Assembly (NCBI RefSeq): GCF_002100145.1
Contig: NZ_JXQD01000036.1
Coordinates: forward strand, 62,001 to 126,000
Length of the DNA: 64,000 bases
Source: Vibrio sp. qd031
Lineage (GTDB): Bacteria; Pseudomonadota; Gammaproteobacteria; Enterobacterales; Vibrionaceae
Direction of reading: 5' to 3'
A model generated the notes under the pieces. It had not been told where the DNA came from. It did no database searches and worked only from the letters and a program-made list of their open reading frames with translations. Positions 21,111 through 28,524 of this stretch are shown here, one piece after another. Both the position numbers and the translations under genes were made by a program. How positions within the stretch are numbered: the stretch's first letter is position 1; the number at the start of each line of letters is the position of its first letter.

Positions 21111-21179
21111 GTGTGAACCCACACCGCTGACATAGCACACCGAGTAGGAATCTCGGTCAGGCTAACCATAAGTCCTACT
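21111..21179 (+). promoter_or_regulatory. structured leader upstream of ilvI
   Basis: Three short stems can be drawn: GTGTG/CACAC (21111-21115 with 21120-21124), ACCGAG/CTCGGT (21139-21144 with 21152-21157), and AGTAGGA/TCCTACT (21143-21149 with 21173-21179). The third uses the loop of the second plus part of its stem, so the two are mutually exclusive or could form a pseudoknot. I see no leader peptide rich in branched-chain codons and no U-tract, so classical attenuation is not indicated. Confidence 0.4.
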
Positions 21180-21236
21180 ATGTACTACCACAGCAATGTC
21201 TTGGAAATTGAGTCATTACTTGGGTAAGGAGACAAT

Positions 21237-22994
21237 ATGAAAACACCCCCTACACCAGATGCTACAGCTGGTGCTGAAATGCTATCTGGCGCACAAATGG
21301 TCGTTCAATCCCTCATCGAAGAAGGTGTCGAACAAATTTTTGGCTACCCTGGTGGCTCTGTTCTAGACATCTACGATGCACTTCATGCCAAAACCGATCA
21401 CATTAAACATGTTTTAGTTCGACACGAGCAAGCGGCGACTCATATGGCCGATGGTTATGCTCGTTCGACAGGAAAGACAGGCGTGGTTTTAGTCTGTTCA
21501 GGGCCGGGTGCAACCAATACCATCACCGGTATTGCGACTGCGTATATGGATTCCATTCCAATGATCGTCATTTCTGGAAACGTCCCCAACAGTCTAATTG
21601 GTAACGATGCGTTCCAAGAGTGTGACATTGTTGGCGTTTCTCGCCCGGTGGTCAAACATAGTTTTTTGGTGAAAAAAGCCGAAGACATCGCTGAAACCGT
21701 CAAAAAAGCATTCTACATTGCCAATACTGGGCGACCAGGACCTGTGGTCATTGATTTACCCAAAGATATTTTAAACCCACTGATTAAGTTTCCTTATCAA
21801 TACCCTAAAACGCTGAAAATGCGTTCGTACAACCCCACAACTTCGGGGCACAAAGGGCAAATTAAGAAAGCGCTTAAAGCTCTTTCTGAAGCTAAGAAGC
21901 CGGTTCTTTATGTGGGTGGTGGCGCGGTGATTTCCGATGCCAGTGAGCCGCTGATTAAGTTGGCAAATGCGCTTAACCTTCCGGTAGTGAGCACTTTAAT
22001 GGGGCTAGGTGCATTTCCAGGAACGCACAAAAACTCGGTTGGTATGTTGGGAATGCACGGTACCTATGAAGCGAATATGACGATGCACAACGCAGACTTT
22101 ATCTTTGGGGTTGGTGTGCGTTTTGATGACCGTACCACCAATAACCTAGAAAAATATTGTCCAAATGCCAAAGTGGCGCATATTGATATCGATCCTTCTT
22201 CAATTTCTAAAAACGTTCGCGTTGATCTACCCATTGTGGGCTCCGCGGATCAAGTTCTAACCACTATGGTAGAGCTGCTAGAAGAGCAATCCATCACTAA
22301 TGATGACGATGCGATGAACACTTGGTGGGGAGAGATTCAAGCATGGCGCAATCGTCACTGCCTTGCCTACGAAACCTCAGAGGACAAAATCAAACCGCAA
22401 CAAGTCATTGAAGCTCTGTATAAAGCAACCGATGGTAAAGCGTACGTGGCATCGGACGTTGGGCAGCATCAGATGTTTGCGGCTTTGTATTATCCGTTTG
22501 ATAAGCCGCGCCAATGGATCAACAGTGGTGGGCTTGGCACCATGGGATTTGGGTTACCTGCGGGTATGGGGGTTAAATTTGCCCATCCTCAAGAAGAAGT
22601 GGTTGTCGTGACCGGGGATGGCAGTATTCAAATGAATATTCAAGAGCTCTCTACCGCACTGCAATACGGAATACCGGTGAAAATCATCAACCTGAATAAC
22701 CGATTCCTTGGCATGGTGAAACAGTGGCAAGACATTATCTATCAAGGTAGACACTCCAACTCGTACATGAGTTCGGTACCAGATTTTGCAGCAATTGCGG
22801 AAGCTTACGGCCATGTTGGTATTCGTATTTCCTCTCCAAGCGATCTCGAAAGCGGTCTTAAACAAGCACTGGATATGAAGGACAGACTGGTGTTTGTTGA
22901 TATTAATGTAGACGAGACAGAGCATGTTTATCCTATGCAGATTAAAGGCGAAGGTATGGACAAAATGTGGTTAAGCAAAACGGAGAGAACCTAA
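21237..22994 (+). CDS. ilvI: acetolactate synthase III large subunit IlvI
   Basis: IlvI is the ThDP-dependent catalytic subunit that makes 2-acetolactate or 2-aceto-2-hydroxybutyrate for valine, leucine and isoleucine. The conserved Glu region ([18 protein letters not shown]), the [15 protein letters not shown] start, the FAD-binding middle domain ([16 protein letters not shown]) and the ThDP motif [15 protein letters not shown]...NLNN are all present. Length is 585 residues against 574 in E. coli. TAAGGAGA precedes the ATG. Its stop overlaps ilvH by one base (TAATG), coupling the two subunits. Confidence 0.97.
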   Translation: MKTPPTPDATAGAEMLSGAQMVVQSLIEEGVEQIFGYPGGSVLDIYDALHAKTDHIKHVLVRHEQAATHMADGYARSTGKTGVVLVCSGPGATNTITGIATAYMDSIPMIVISGNVPNSLIGNDAFQECDIVGVSRPVVKHSFLVKKAEDIAETVKKAFYIANTGRPGPVVIDLPKDILNPLIKFPYQYPKTLKMRSYNPTTSGHKGQIKKALKALSEAKKPVLYVGGGAVISDASEPLIKLANALNLPVVSTLMGLGAFPGTHKNSVGMLGMHGTYEANMTMHNADFIFGVGVRFDDRTTNNLEKYCPNAKVAHIDIDPSSISKNVRVDLPIVGSADQVLTTMVELLEEQSITNDDDAMNTWWGEIQAWRNRHCLAYETSEDKIKPQQVIEALYKATDGKAYVASDVGQHQMFAALYYPFDKPRQWINSGGLGTMGFGLPAGMGVKFAHPQEEVVVVTGDGSIQMNIQELSTALQYGIPVKIINLNNRFLGMVKQWQDIIYQGRHSNSYMSSVPDFAAIAEAYGHVGIRISSPSDLESGLKQALDMKDRLVFVDINVDETEHVYPMQIKGEGMDKMWLSKTERT

Positions 22995-23491
22995 TGAGAC
23001 ATATCATTTCTTTGTTAATGGAAAACCAACCCGGTGCATTGTCACGTGTTGTAGGGCTGTTCTCTCAACGTGGTTATAACATTGAGTCACTTACTGTTTC
23101 GCCAACGGATGATGAAACCTTATCTCGTCTAAACATCACGACTAAAAGCAATACGCTGCAACTAGAGCAGATTCAGAAGCAGCTGAACAAGTTAATTGAT
23201 GTACTAAAAGTGCAAGAAGTCACCGAGATTGATCATATCGAACGCGAGTTAATGATGGTGAAAGTGAAAGCGTGCAAAGACGAACAACGCGCGGAAGTGA
23301 AGCGAACTGCCGATATATTTAGAGGGCAGATTGTCGATGTAACCGCGAAGCAATACACCGTGCAATTGACAGGGCCTAGCGATAAGTTAGATGCATTTTT
23401 AACGTCAATCGCAGAGAACACCGAGGTGATTGAGGTCGCAAGGAGTGGTGTCGTAGGCATTGCACGTGGAGAGCGGGCGCTAAAAGCGTAA
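22994..23491 (+). CDS. ilvH: acetolactate synthase III regulatory subunit IlvH
   Basis: IlvH is the small subunit that activates IlvI and gives valine feedback inhibition. The N-terminal ACT domain begins [35 protein letters not shown], nearly the E. coli sequence, and the C-terminal ACT-like domain ends GVVGIARGERALKA. I chose ATG 22994, which overlaps the ilvI stop codon and gives 165 residues (163 in E. coli), rather than the upstream in-frame start at 22967. A strong terminator follows 28 bases after the stop. Confidence 0.96.
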   Translation: MRHIISLLMENQPGALSRVVGLFSQRGYNIESLTVSPTDDETLSRLNITTKSNTLQLEQIQKQLNKLIDVLKVQEVTEIDHIERELMMVKVKACKDEQRAEVKRTADIFRGQIVDVTAKQYTVQLTGPSDKLDAFLTSIAENTEVIEVARSGVVGIARGERALKA

Positions 23492-23518
23492 TCGTTGCTA
23501 TTTTTTTGTCAGTGTGTG

Positions 23519-23555
23519 AATGCGCCTTTTGGTTATAATAGAGGCGCATTTTTTA
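23519..23555 (+). terminator. terminator of ilvIH
   Basis: AATGCGCCT (23519-23527) pairs perfectly with AGGCGCATT (23542-23550), followed by a run of T. Its position inside any longer version of the next gene supports the later start at 23576 for that gene. Confidence 0.92.
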
Positions 23556-23575
23556 TACGAGTTTTAAAACTATTG

Positions 23576-25453
23576 ATGACCAAGTTTATTCAAACCACTC
23601 AACTGTTGCGCTTTTCAGTACTGGCAGTGATGGTGCTTATTGCCATTGTAGTTGCTTCTTATTTTACTCGTATGGATACAAAAGAAGATGCTCTCATGCA
23701 ACAATATATTGCCGAGGCACAGCATCAACTGGAATTTACAAGGCGCGAGTTTTCCAATGTAAGAATGCAGCTTGTGAGTTTGACCAAGGTTATAGCGTCC
23801 GACTATCGTGTGGCAGAGATGCTAGAGCGGCCGTCCAAAGATAATAAACAGCGGCTTGAAGAGGCCTGGTTTAGCGTTATCGAAAATCAGCATTGGTTTG
23901 ACGAAATACGCCTAATTGACGAAAAAGGTCAAGAGTTAGTCGTTGCTATGTTGGATGAGAACTCGGGTACCATTAGCTTTGAATCGGCAGAACTGCTCAA
24001 CAATTTTCTGGATGACCCCTCTTTTAAGGACTTTGCGCACTCGATTACCGATACCATAAGCACTTGGGGCATTAACATTGTCGATGAAGAACTTCTTGCT
24101 GAAGGTGCAAGAATGTACGTCTCTTTTCCGCTGTCCCTCGAAGGTGTTCGTGAAGGGTACATTGTAGTGACGTTTAACTTGTGGAGACTTGTATCGGCCC
24201 TAAATTACTCTCCACTTAATCACATTGAAGCAGAGGTTATCGATGAGCATGGATTCTTTTTTGCTTCAGAAGATACCAATGTTTTGTTCGGCGGCATTAT
24301 ACCTGACCACGCTCACCACAATGTAGCAAAGCTGTACCCAGATACTTGGAAGGCGATGCAAAACCAGTTAGAGGGTGTGTCGTATGCAGATAATACGACC
24401 ATTGTTTATAAACGTCTGAACAACCTACCTAAAGACGAGATGATTATTGGGATCGTTCGAATTACTGATGATATCGTCGCAAGCAGTCTAAAGTATCAGC
24501 GTGAAGCCTTAATTTCCCAGTCTCTTACTTTTGTTTTAATTGGTGTGTTGATGCTGGTGCCAGGCGTCTATTTCTTAAGCCAGTATCAAATGAGGCTGCT
24601 CGATAGCACGTTGGCTAAAGCGGCTCTTGAAGGTATGTCAGCGGTGATAATTGCTGATGAGGAAGGGCGCATCGTCAAGGTAAACAATGAGTTCATCAAT
24701 ATGACAGGCTACTCACCGGGCAAAGTGATTGGCACAAAATACGAAAAATTGGTGGTCCCCTCAAGTGTGGAACAAGTTCTTGCTCAAAGAGAGTCGGCAT
24801 TAAAAAAACACGGTGTGTGGCAAGGCGAATTAATGGCTGTGTGCGCCGATGGGAACTTAATACCTACTCAAGTGAGAGAGCAACGAGGGGTTATTGAGAA
24901 AAACTATCGTTTTAATATTGTTTCTCTCATCGATATTAGTTCTCAAAAAGCGCTAGAAGAAAAGCTGCTCTATCTTAGCGAGCATGATGGGCTCACGAAT
25001 ATTTGGAATCGTCGTAAGTTTGATAACGAACTTCATAAATACGCATCACTTAAAATGCGCTACCCAACTAAAGAACCTGCAGCGCTAGCGATCATCGATA
25101 TTGATCACTTCAAAGCGATCAACGATCAGTTTGGGCACGACGTTGGCGACAATGTAATAAAGAAAGTGGCGAAGTATTTTGTCGACAATCTTAGAGTCAC
25201 TGACTTTGTTGCCCGAGTCGGGGGAGAAGAGTTTGCGGTGATCATGCCTCATACTGATAAAACTGTGGCTGGTAACGTGTTAAATAGATTGCGCGAGCAT
25301 CTGAGCCTTGAGGAAGAGGGGTTGCCAGCAGTGACCGTGAGTATTGGTGTTGCCGATATGACGGACAGCGCGGACCATTGCTATAAGAGTGCCGATAAGG
25401 CGTTGTATCTCGCAAAAGAGCAAGGGCGAAATCAGGTCAAACTGAGTGGCTAA
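23576..25453 (+). CDS. membrane PAS-GGDEF diguanylate cyclase
   Basis: The protein should make cyclic di-GMP at the inner membrane. TM1 (LLRFSVLAVMVLIAIVVAS) is followed by a periplasmic sensor region of about 290 residues that resembles a double Cache-type domain, TM2 (SLTFVLIGVLMLVPGVYFL), a PAS domain (EGMSAVIIADEEGRIVKVNN) and a GGDEF domain at the C-terminus. The active site is GGEEF. Five residues before it is RVTD, the RxxD inhibitory site, so product inhibition is expected. The catalytic domain is complete (SEHDGLTNIWNRRKFD to LYLAKEQGRNQV). The start at ATG 23576 avoids the ilvIH terminator. The signal sensed is unknown. Confidence 0.9.
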   Translation: MTKFIQTTQLLRFSVLAVMVLIAIVVASYFTRMDTKEDALMQQYIAEAQHQLEFTRREFSNVRMQLVSLTKVIASDYRVAEMLERPSKDNKQRLEEAWFSVIENQHWFDEIRLIDEKGQELVVAMLDENSGTISFESAELLNNFLDDPSFKDFAHSITDTISTWGINIVDEELLAEGARMYVSFPLSLEGVREGYIVVTFNLWRLVSALNYSPLNHIEAEVIDEHGFFFASEDTNVLFGGIIPDHAHHNVAKLYPDTWKAMQNQLEGVSYADNTTIVYKRLNNLPKDEMIIGIVRITDDIVASSLKYQREALISQSLTFVLIGVLMLVPGVYFLSQYQMRLLDSTLAKAALEGMSAVIIADEEGRIVKVNNEFINMTGYSPGKVIGTKYEKLVVPSSVEQVLAQRESALKKHGVWQGELMAVCADGNLIPTQVREQRGVIEKNYRFNIVSLIDISSQKALEEKLLYLSEHDGLTNIWNRRKFDNELHKYASLKMRYPTKEPAALAIIDIDHFKAINDQFGHDVGDNVIKKVAKYFVDNLRVTDFVARVGGEEFAVIMPHTDKTVAGNVLNRLREHLSLEEEGLPAVTVSIGVADMTDSADHCYKSADKALYLAKEQGRNQVKLSG

Positions 25454-25526
25454 TTAGTGGGCTCGTGTTGGACTAGCCAAGAAATATTAAGCTACAACGG
25501 ATTGCCAAAGCTGCTGAATATTAAGC

Positions 25527-25558
25527 AAAAAAAAAGACTTCGTAAGAAGTCTTTTTTT
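25527..25558. terminator. bidirectional terminator between the GGDEF gene and pykF
   Basis: AAAAAGACTTC and GAAGTCTTTTT pair around GTAA (25542-25545). A-runs and T-runs on both sides let it serve the converging genes on either strand. Confidence 0.9.
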
Positions 25559-25583
25559 ATTATCTAGCGTAATCGAGGTGCGA

Positions 25584-26996
25584 TTATAGTACGTGTACTG
25601 ACGCAGTGTTAGTTGTGCCTGACGCTACAAGAGCACCAGAAACCATTACTACGATGTCGCCTTTCTTACCAAAACCAGACTCAAGAGCGTACTCTTTACC
25701 GTTTTTGTAGAATTCGTCAGTGCTGTCGATAGAATCAACAAGTACAGGGCGAACACCTTTAGTTAGAACAAGCTGTGCAGCAGTCTTTGCGTTAGTTGTT
25801 AGTGCAACAATGCTTGCCGTTGGGAAGTACTTACGTACAGAGCGAGCAGATTTACCACCTTCAGTTGCAACAATGATAAGTGGTGCAGCCAGTTTTTCAG
25901 CCGTGTCTACAGCGCCTTTACATACTGCTTCAGTGATGCGCAGACGTGGACTATCTAGACGAGAGCCTAGCTCTGCTTTAAGAGCTGAGTCAGTGCGGTT
26001 TGCGATTTGAGCCATGATAGTTACCGCTTCAACAGGGTATTTACCTTTAGCTGTTTCGCCTGAAAGCATTACTGCATCAGTACCGTCCATGATTGCGTTT
26101 GCAACGTCACCCGCTTCTGCACGAGTTGGACGTGGGTTTTGAATCATAGAATCAAGCATTTGAGTTGCTGTGATAACCGTCTTACGTGCGCGGTTACATT
26201 TCTCGATCATCATTTTTTGAGCGAAGATAACTTCTTCTGCTGGGATTTCAACACCTAGGTCGCCACGAGCAACCATGATGCCGTCAGAAAGCTCAAGAAT
26301 CTCGTCAAAGTTATCAACGCCTTCTTGGTTTTCGATTTTAGAAATGATGTGAATGTTGCTTCCGCCGTTAGCGTTTAGGATTTCACGGATTTCTTTAACG
26401 TCTGCTGCTTTACGGATGAAAGATGCAGCAACGAAGTCAACGCCTTGCTCACAACCAAATTTAAGGTCGTTCTTGTCTTTTTCAGAAAGAGCTGGAAGTT
26501 GAACAGAAACACCAGGAAGGTTTACACCTTTGTTTTCGCCTAGTGCGCCGTTGTTTAGAACTTTACATTTAACGTCAGTATCCGTTGTTGAGATAACTTC
26601 CATTTCAATTAGGCCATCATCAACTAGGATGGTGTTACCTGCAGAAAGGTCGTTTGCGAAACCAGCGTAAGTTACTGCCACAACGTCTTTATTACCAACA
26701 ACAGAGATGTCAGTAGTAAATGTGAACTCTTGACCAGCCACTAGATCAACGTCGTTGCCGCCTTCTAGTTTAATAGTACGGATTTCAGGGCCTTTAGTAT
26801 CGAGAAGAATAGCCAGTTGCTTACCAGCACCTTCCATTACTTTACGGAAGTTTTCGATACGAGTACCGTGTTCTGCATAGTCGCCGTGAGAAAAGTTAAG
26901 GCGCATTACGTTCATGCCAGCGTTAACAAGTTCAGTTAGCTTTTCTACAGATTCGGTTTTAGGGCCAATCGTACATACGATTTTGGTCTTTTTCAT
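25584..26996 (-). CDS. pykF: pyruvate kinase I PykF
   Basis: PykF transfers phosphate from phosphoenolpyruvate to ADP at the end of glycolysis. The N-terminus [20 protein letters not shown] is nearly the E. coli PykF sequence, and the 470-residue length is identical. The catalytic Lys segment [11 protein letters not shown], the metal site [12 protein letters not shown] and the C-terminal effector domain ending [12 protein letters not shown] are present. I chose ATG 26996; an upstream start would add 13 unrelated residues. A HexR-like palindrome lies about 160 bases upstream. Confidence 0.97.
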   Translation of the reverse strand: MKKTKIVCTIGPKTESVEKLTELVNAGMNVMRLNFSHGDYAEHGTRIENFRKVMEGAGKQLAILLDTKGPEIRTIKLEGGNDVDLVAGQEFTFTTDISVVGNKDVVAVTYAGFANDLSAGNTILVDDGLIEMEVISTTDTDVKCKVLNNGALGENKGVNLPGVSVQLPALSEKDKNDLKFGCEQGVDFVAASFIRKAADVKEIREILNANGGSNIHIISKIENQEGVDNFDEILELSDGIMVARGDLGVEIPAEEVIFAQKMMIEKCNRARKTVITATQMLDSMIQNPRPTRAEAGDVANAIMDGTDAVMLSGETAKGKYPVEAVTIMAQIANRTDSALKAELGSRLDSPRLRITEAVCKGAVDTAEKLAAPLIIVATEGGKSARSVRKYFPTASIVALTTNAKTAAQLVLTKGVRPVLVDSIDSTDEFYKNGKEYALESGFGKKGDIVVMVSGALVASGTTNTASVHVL

Positions 26997-26999
26997 GGA

Positions 27000-27432
27000 A
27001 GTGCTTCTCCAGTATTTACAAAGTGATAAATTCAAATTTATGGGCTGTCCAAAACAGCATAGTTGAAGTTTTCAGTTGTGCTGAAAAATCCCATTTAGAG
27101 GTACCACGGGGCCTTCACTATGATGTCTTGGTGTATCGTAACCCTTTCAGTTTTTTGGTAATTAAATTACATAACGGTGACCTATTTCTGTCCACTATTT
27201 CAACATTACACGCAAGCATTTGCAATTTTTGACCAGATTACGGCGCTATTGTGTGATGTCTTTTGTAATTTAATTTCTTAGCGTGACGGATTCTAACACT
27301 TAAAACCGAGGATTACACGGTTTAAGAGTTGTCATAGAACAAGGTTTTGGTTCAAAATATTATTTTTCTTAATGAAATAAATCATCTGGTTAGCACGAAG
27401 CCATTCCGTGTGTAATTTTGATGAAGTGATAC
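27000..27432. other. pykF upstream region
   Basis: About 430 bases lie between the pykF start and the stop codon of the HAD phosphatase gene. The region is AT-rich and holds the HexR-like palindrome at 27157-27171. I see no credible coding frame or RNA gene. A further half-site TGTAATTT occurs near 27265 and another near 27411. The pykF promoter was not resolved by eye. Confidence 0.5.
27157..27171. promoter_or_regulatory. HexR-like operator upstream of pykF
   Basis: The sequence GGTAATTAAATTACA differs by one base from the palindrome TGTAATTAAATTACA, which matches the HexR motif reported for gamma-proteobacterial central carbon metabolism genes, including Vibrionaceae. HexR responds to 2-keto-3-deoxy-6-phosphogluconate. 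Placement before pyruvate kinase is functionally sensible. The assignment is by motif similarity only. Confidence 0.6.
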
Positions 27433-28089
27433 CTATTTAGGGGTAGCCGGAAACAGTGCAATGGCTTGTTCTAGAGAACTGAGTATTGCTGTTGCTTTCT
27501 CGCGAATTGCGCTGTTGGGTGTGGTGAGGTCCGGGACCATGACGCAATCACATTTAGCGGCGAGACCCGCACGCATGCCATTATTAGAATCCTCAAGTAC
27601 CACACAGTGTTCTGCCTTTACGTTTAATCCCTGTATTGCACGGATATAGCATTCTGGATTGGGCTTACCTTTAACCACGTCATCGCCGGTTACGACCATG
27701 TTAAAGTCAGGTAGGTAGTGGTAACCCTTAAAATGGTGTTGAACTTGGCTTAAAGATGACGAAGTTACTAAGGCTAATTTTATTTGTTGGTTCAAAAGGT
27801 GATGAAAAAGCGCATCAAAACCACGTTTTACTTCGGTAGCGTTGTTTTTTTGAGCTACCATGAGTCCATCTCTATCTACAATAAACTTATCTAGGCTAAA
27901 GTCGGCGTTTAAAAAATATTCCTTAAGCATGCCTTCACACTCAACATCTTTCACACCAATGAAGTTGGAATAAAATTCGTCTTCAATATTGAGGCTCTGC
28001 AATTGAGCCGCTTTTTGCCAAGCACTTTTGATGTTTCGCTCAGTATCAAAGATCAAACCGTCCATATCAAATAGGGCAGCACGATACAT
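27433..28089 (-). CDS. HAD-superfamily sugar-phosphate phosphatase (beta-phosphoglucomutase-like)
   Basis: The four HAD motifs are visible: DMDGLIFDTE (nucleophile and acid), VTSSS (motif II), KGKPNPECY (motif III Lys) and EDSNNGMRAG (motif IV). The helical cap after motif I puts it in subfamily IA, near beta-phosphoglucomutase and the hexitol/hexose-phosphate phosphatases such as E. coli YniC and YfbT. The mutase-specific residues could not be judged by eye, so phosphatase is the safer call. AAAGGAGG precedes the ATG. It is divergent from the mannitol operon, and a perfect HexR-like palindrome lies about 31 bases upstream. Mannitol-1-phosphate is a reasonable candidate substrate. Confidence 0.85.
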   Translation of the reverse strand: MYRAALFDMDGLIFDTERNIKSAWQKAAQLQSLNIEDEFYSNFIGVKDVECEGMLKEYFLNADFSLDKFIVDRDGLMVAQKNNATEVKRGFDALFHHLLNQQIKLALVTSSSLSQVQHHFKGYHYLPDFNMVVTGDDVVKGKPNPECYIRAIQGLNVKAEHCVVLEDSNNGMRAGLAAKCDCVMVPDLTTPNSAIREKATAILSSLEQAIALFPATPK

Positions 28090-28119
28090 CAGTACCTCCT
28101 TTATTTAGCGTTAATAGTT

Positions 28120-28136
28120 GTGTAATTAAATTACAC
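28120..28136. promoter_or_regulatory. perfect HexR-like palindrome before the HAD gene and mtlA
   Basis: GTGTAATT and AATTACAC are perfect 8-base arms around a central A. The core TGTAATTAAATTACA agrees with the HexR motif. It is about 30 bases from the HAD gene start, where a repressor would block transcription, and 388 bases from mtlA. Confidence 0.65.
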
Positions 28137-28231
28137 TCCTGCCTGCTCAATCAGTTTTTGGGTGAATAACAGCCAGATATCGCTCAATAAGCACCCAATA
28201 TTGGCGTTATTTTTAAGTGACTTTAATATTA

Positions 28232-28247
28232 TGTGACGCTTGTCACG
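28232..28247. promoter_or_regulatory. CRP site upstream of mtlA
   Basis: TGTGA-N6-TCACG at 28232-28247 is one base from the symmetric CRP consensus TGTGA-N6-TCACA. It is one of three CRP-like sites in the 435-base region between the HAD gene and mtlA; E. coli mtlA also has several CRP sites. Confidence 0.75.
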
Positions 28248-28275
28248 TTATATTTTTATCCGCTCGGCACCGAAA

Positions 28276-28291
28276 TGAGACCTGGGTCACT
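28276..28291. promoter_or_regulatory. weak CRP-like site upstream of mtlA
   Basis: TGAGA-N6-TCACT matches the CRP consensus imperfectly. It lies between two better sites, with spacing of about 44 and 116 bases between starts. Confidence 0.4.
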
Positions 28292-28391
28292 TATGAATGA
28301 TTCTCATTGTCATTAAAATTGGCGTGTAATTTTATGACGTTCATTTGTTGTGATGGCTATCAATGTTTTTATTTCTAGGTGTCTTTTTATA

Positions 28392-28407
28392 TGTGATATG
28401 AGTCACA
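28392..28407. promoter_or_regulatory. perfect CRP site proximal to mtlA
   Basis: TGTGA-TATGAG-TCACA is an exact match to the CRP consensus. It lies 118 bases before the mtlA start codon, leaving room for a 5' UTR of roughly 60-85 bases if CRP acts at -41.5 or -61.5. Confidence 0.85.
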
Positions 28408-28520
28408 AGAAACCCAGCAACGTGCAAAATCTAATGCTTGTGTTAGATTTTTGGTAAATCGAAATCGCGAAAGATTGCGATTACCACAACTTATAACATA
28501 ACAAAAAAGACAAGAGGTCG
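28400..28520 (-). ncRNA. possible MtlS-type antisense sRNA against the mtlA 5' UTR
   Basis: In V. cholerae the sRNA MtlS is transcribed antisense to the mtlA 5' UTR and blocks MtlA synthesis when mannitol is absent; it is reported as conserved in Vibrio. The corresponding interval here is structured: AAATCTAA/TTAGATTT stem (about 28430-28455) and a TGGTAA(A)TCG/CGATTACCA stem (28452-28486). I could not identify a convincing minus-strand promoter or terminator, so the call rests mainly on position and family knowledge. Ends are approximate. Confidence 0.3.
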
Positions 28521-28524
28521 CCCT

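Noticed and set aside
27023-27232. Open frame of 69 codons on the plus strand upstream of pykF
   Set aside because: It covers the HexR-like site and promoter region of pykF and has no protein-like features.
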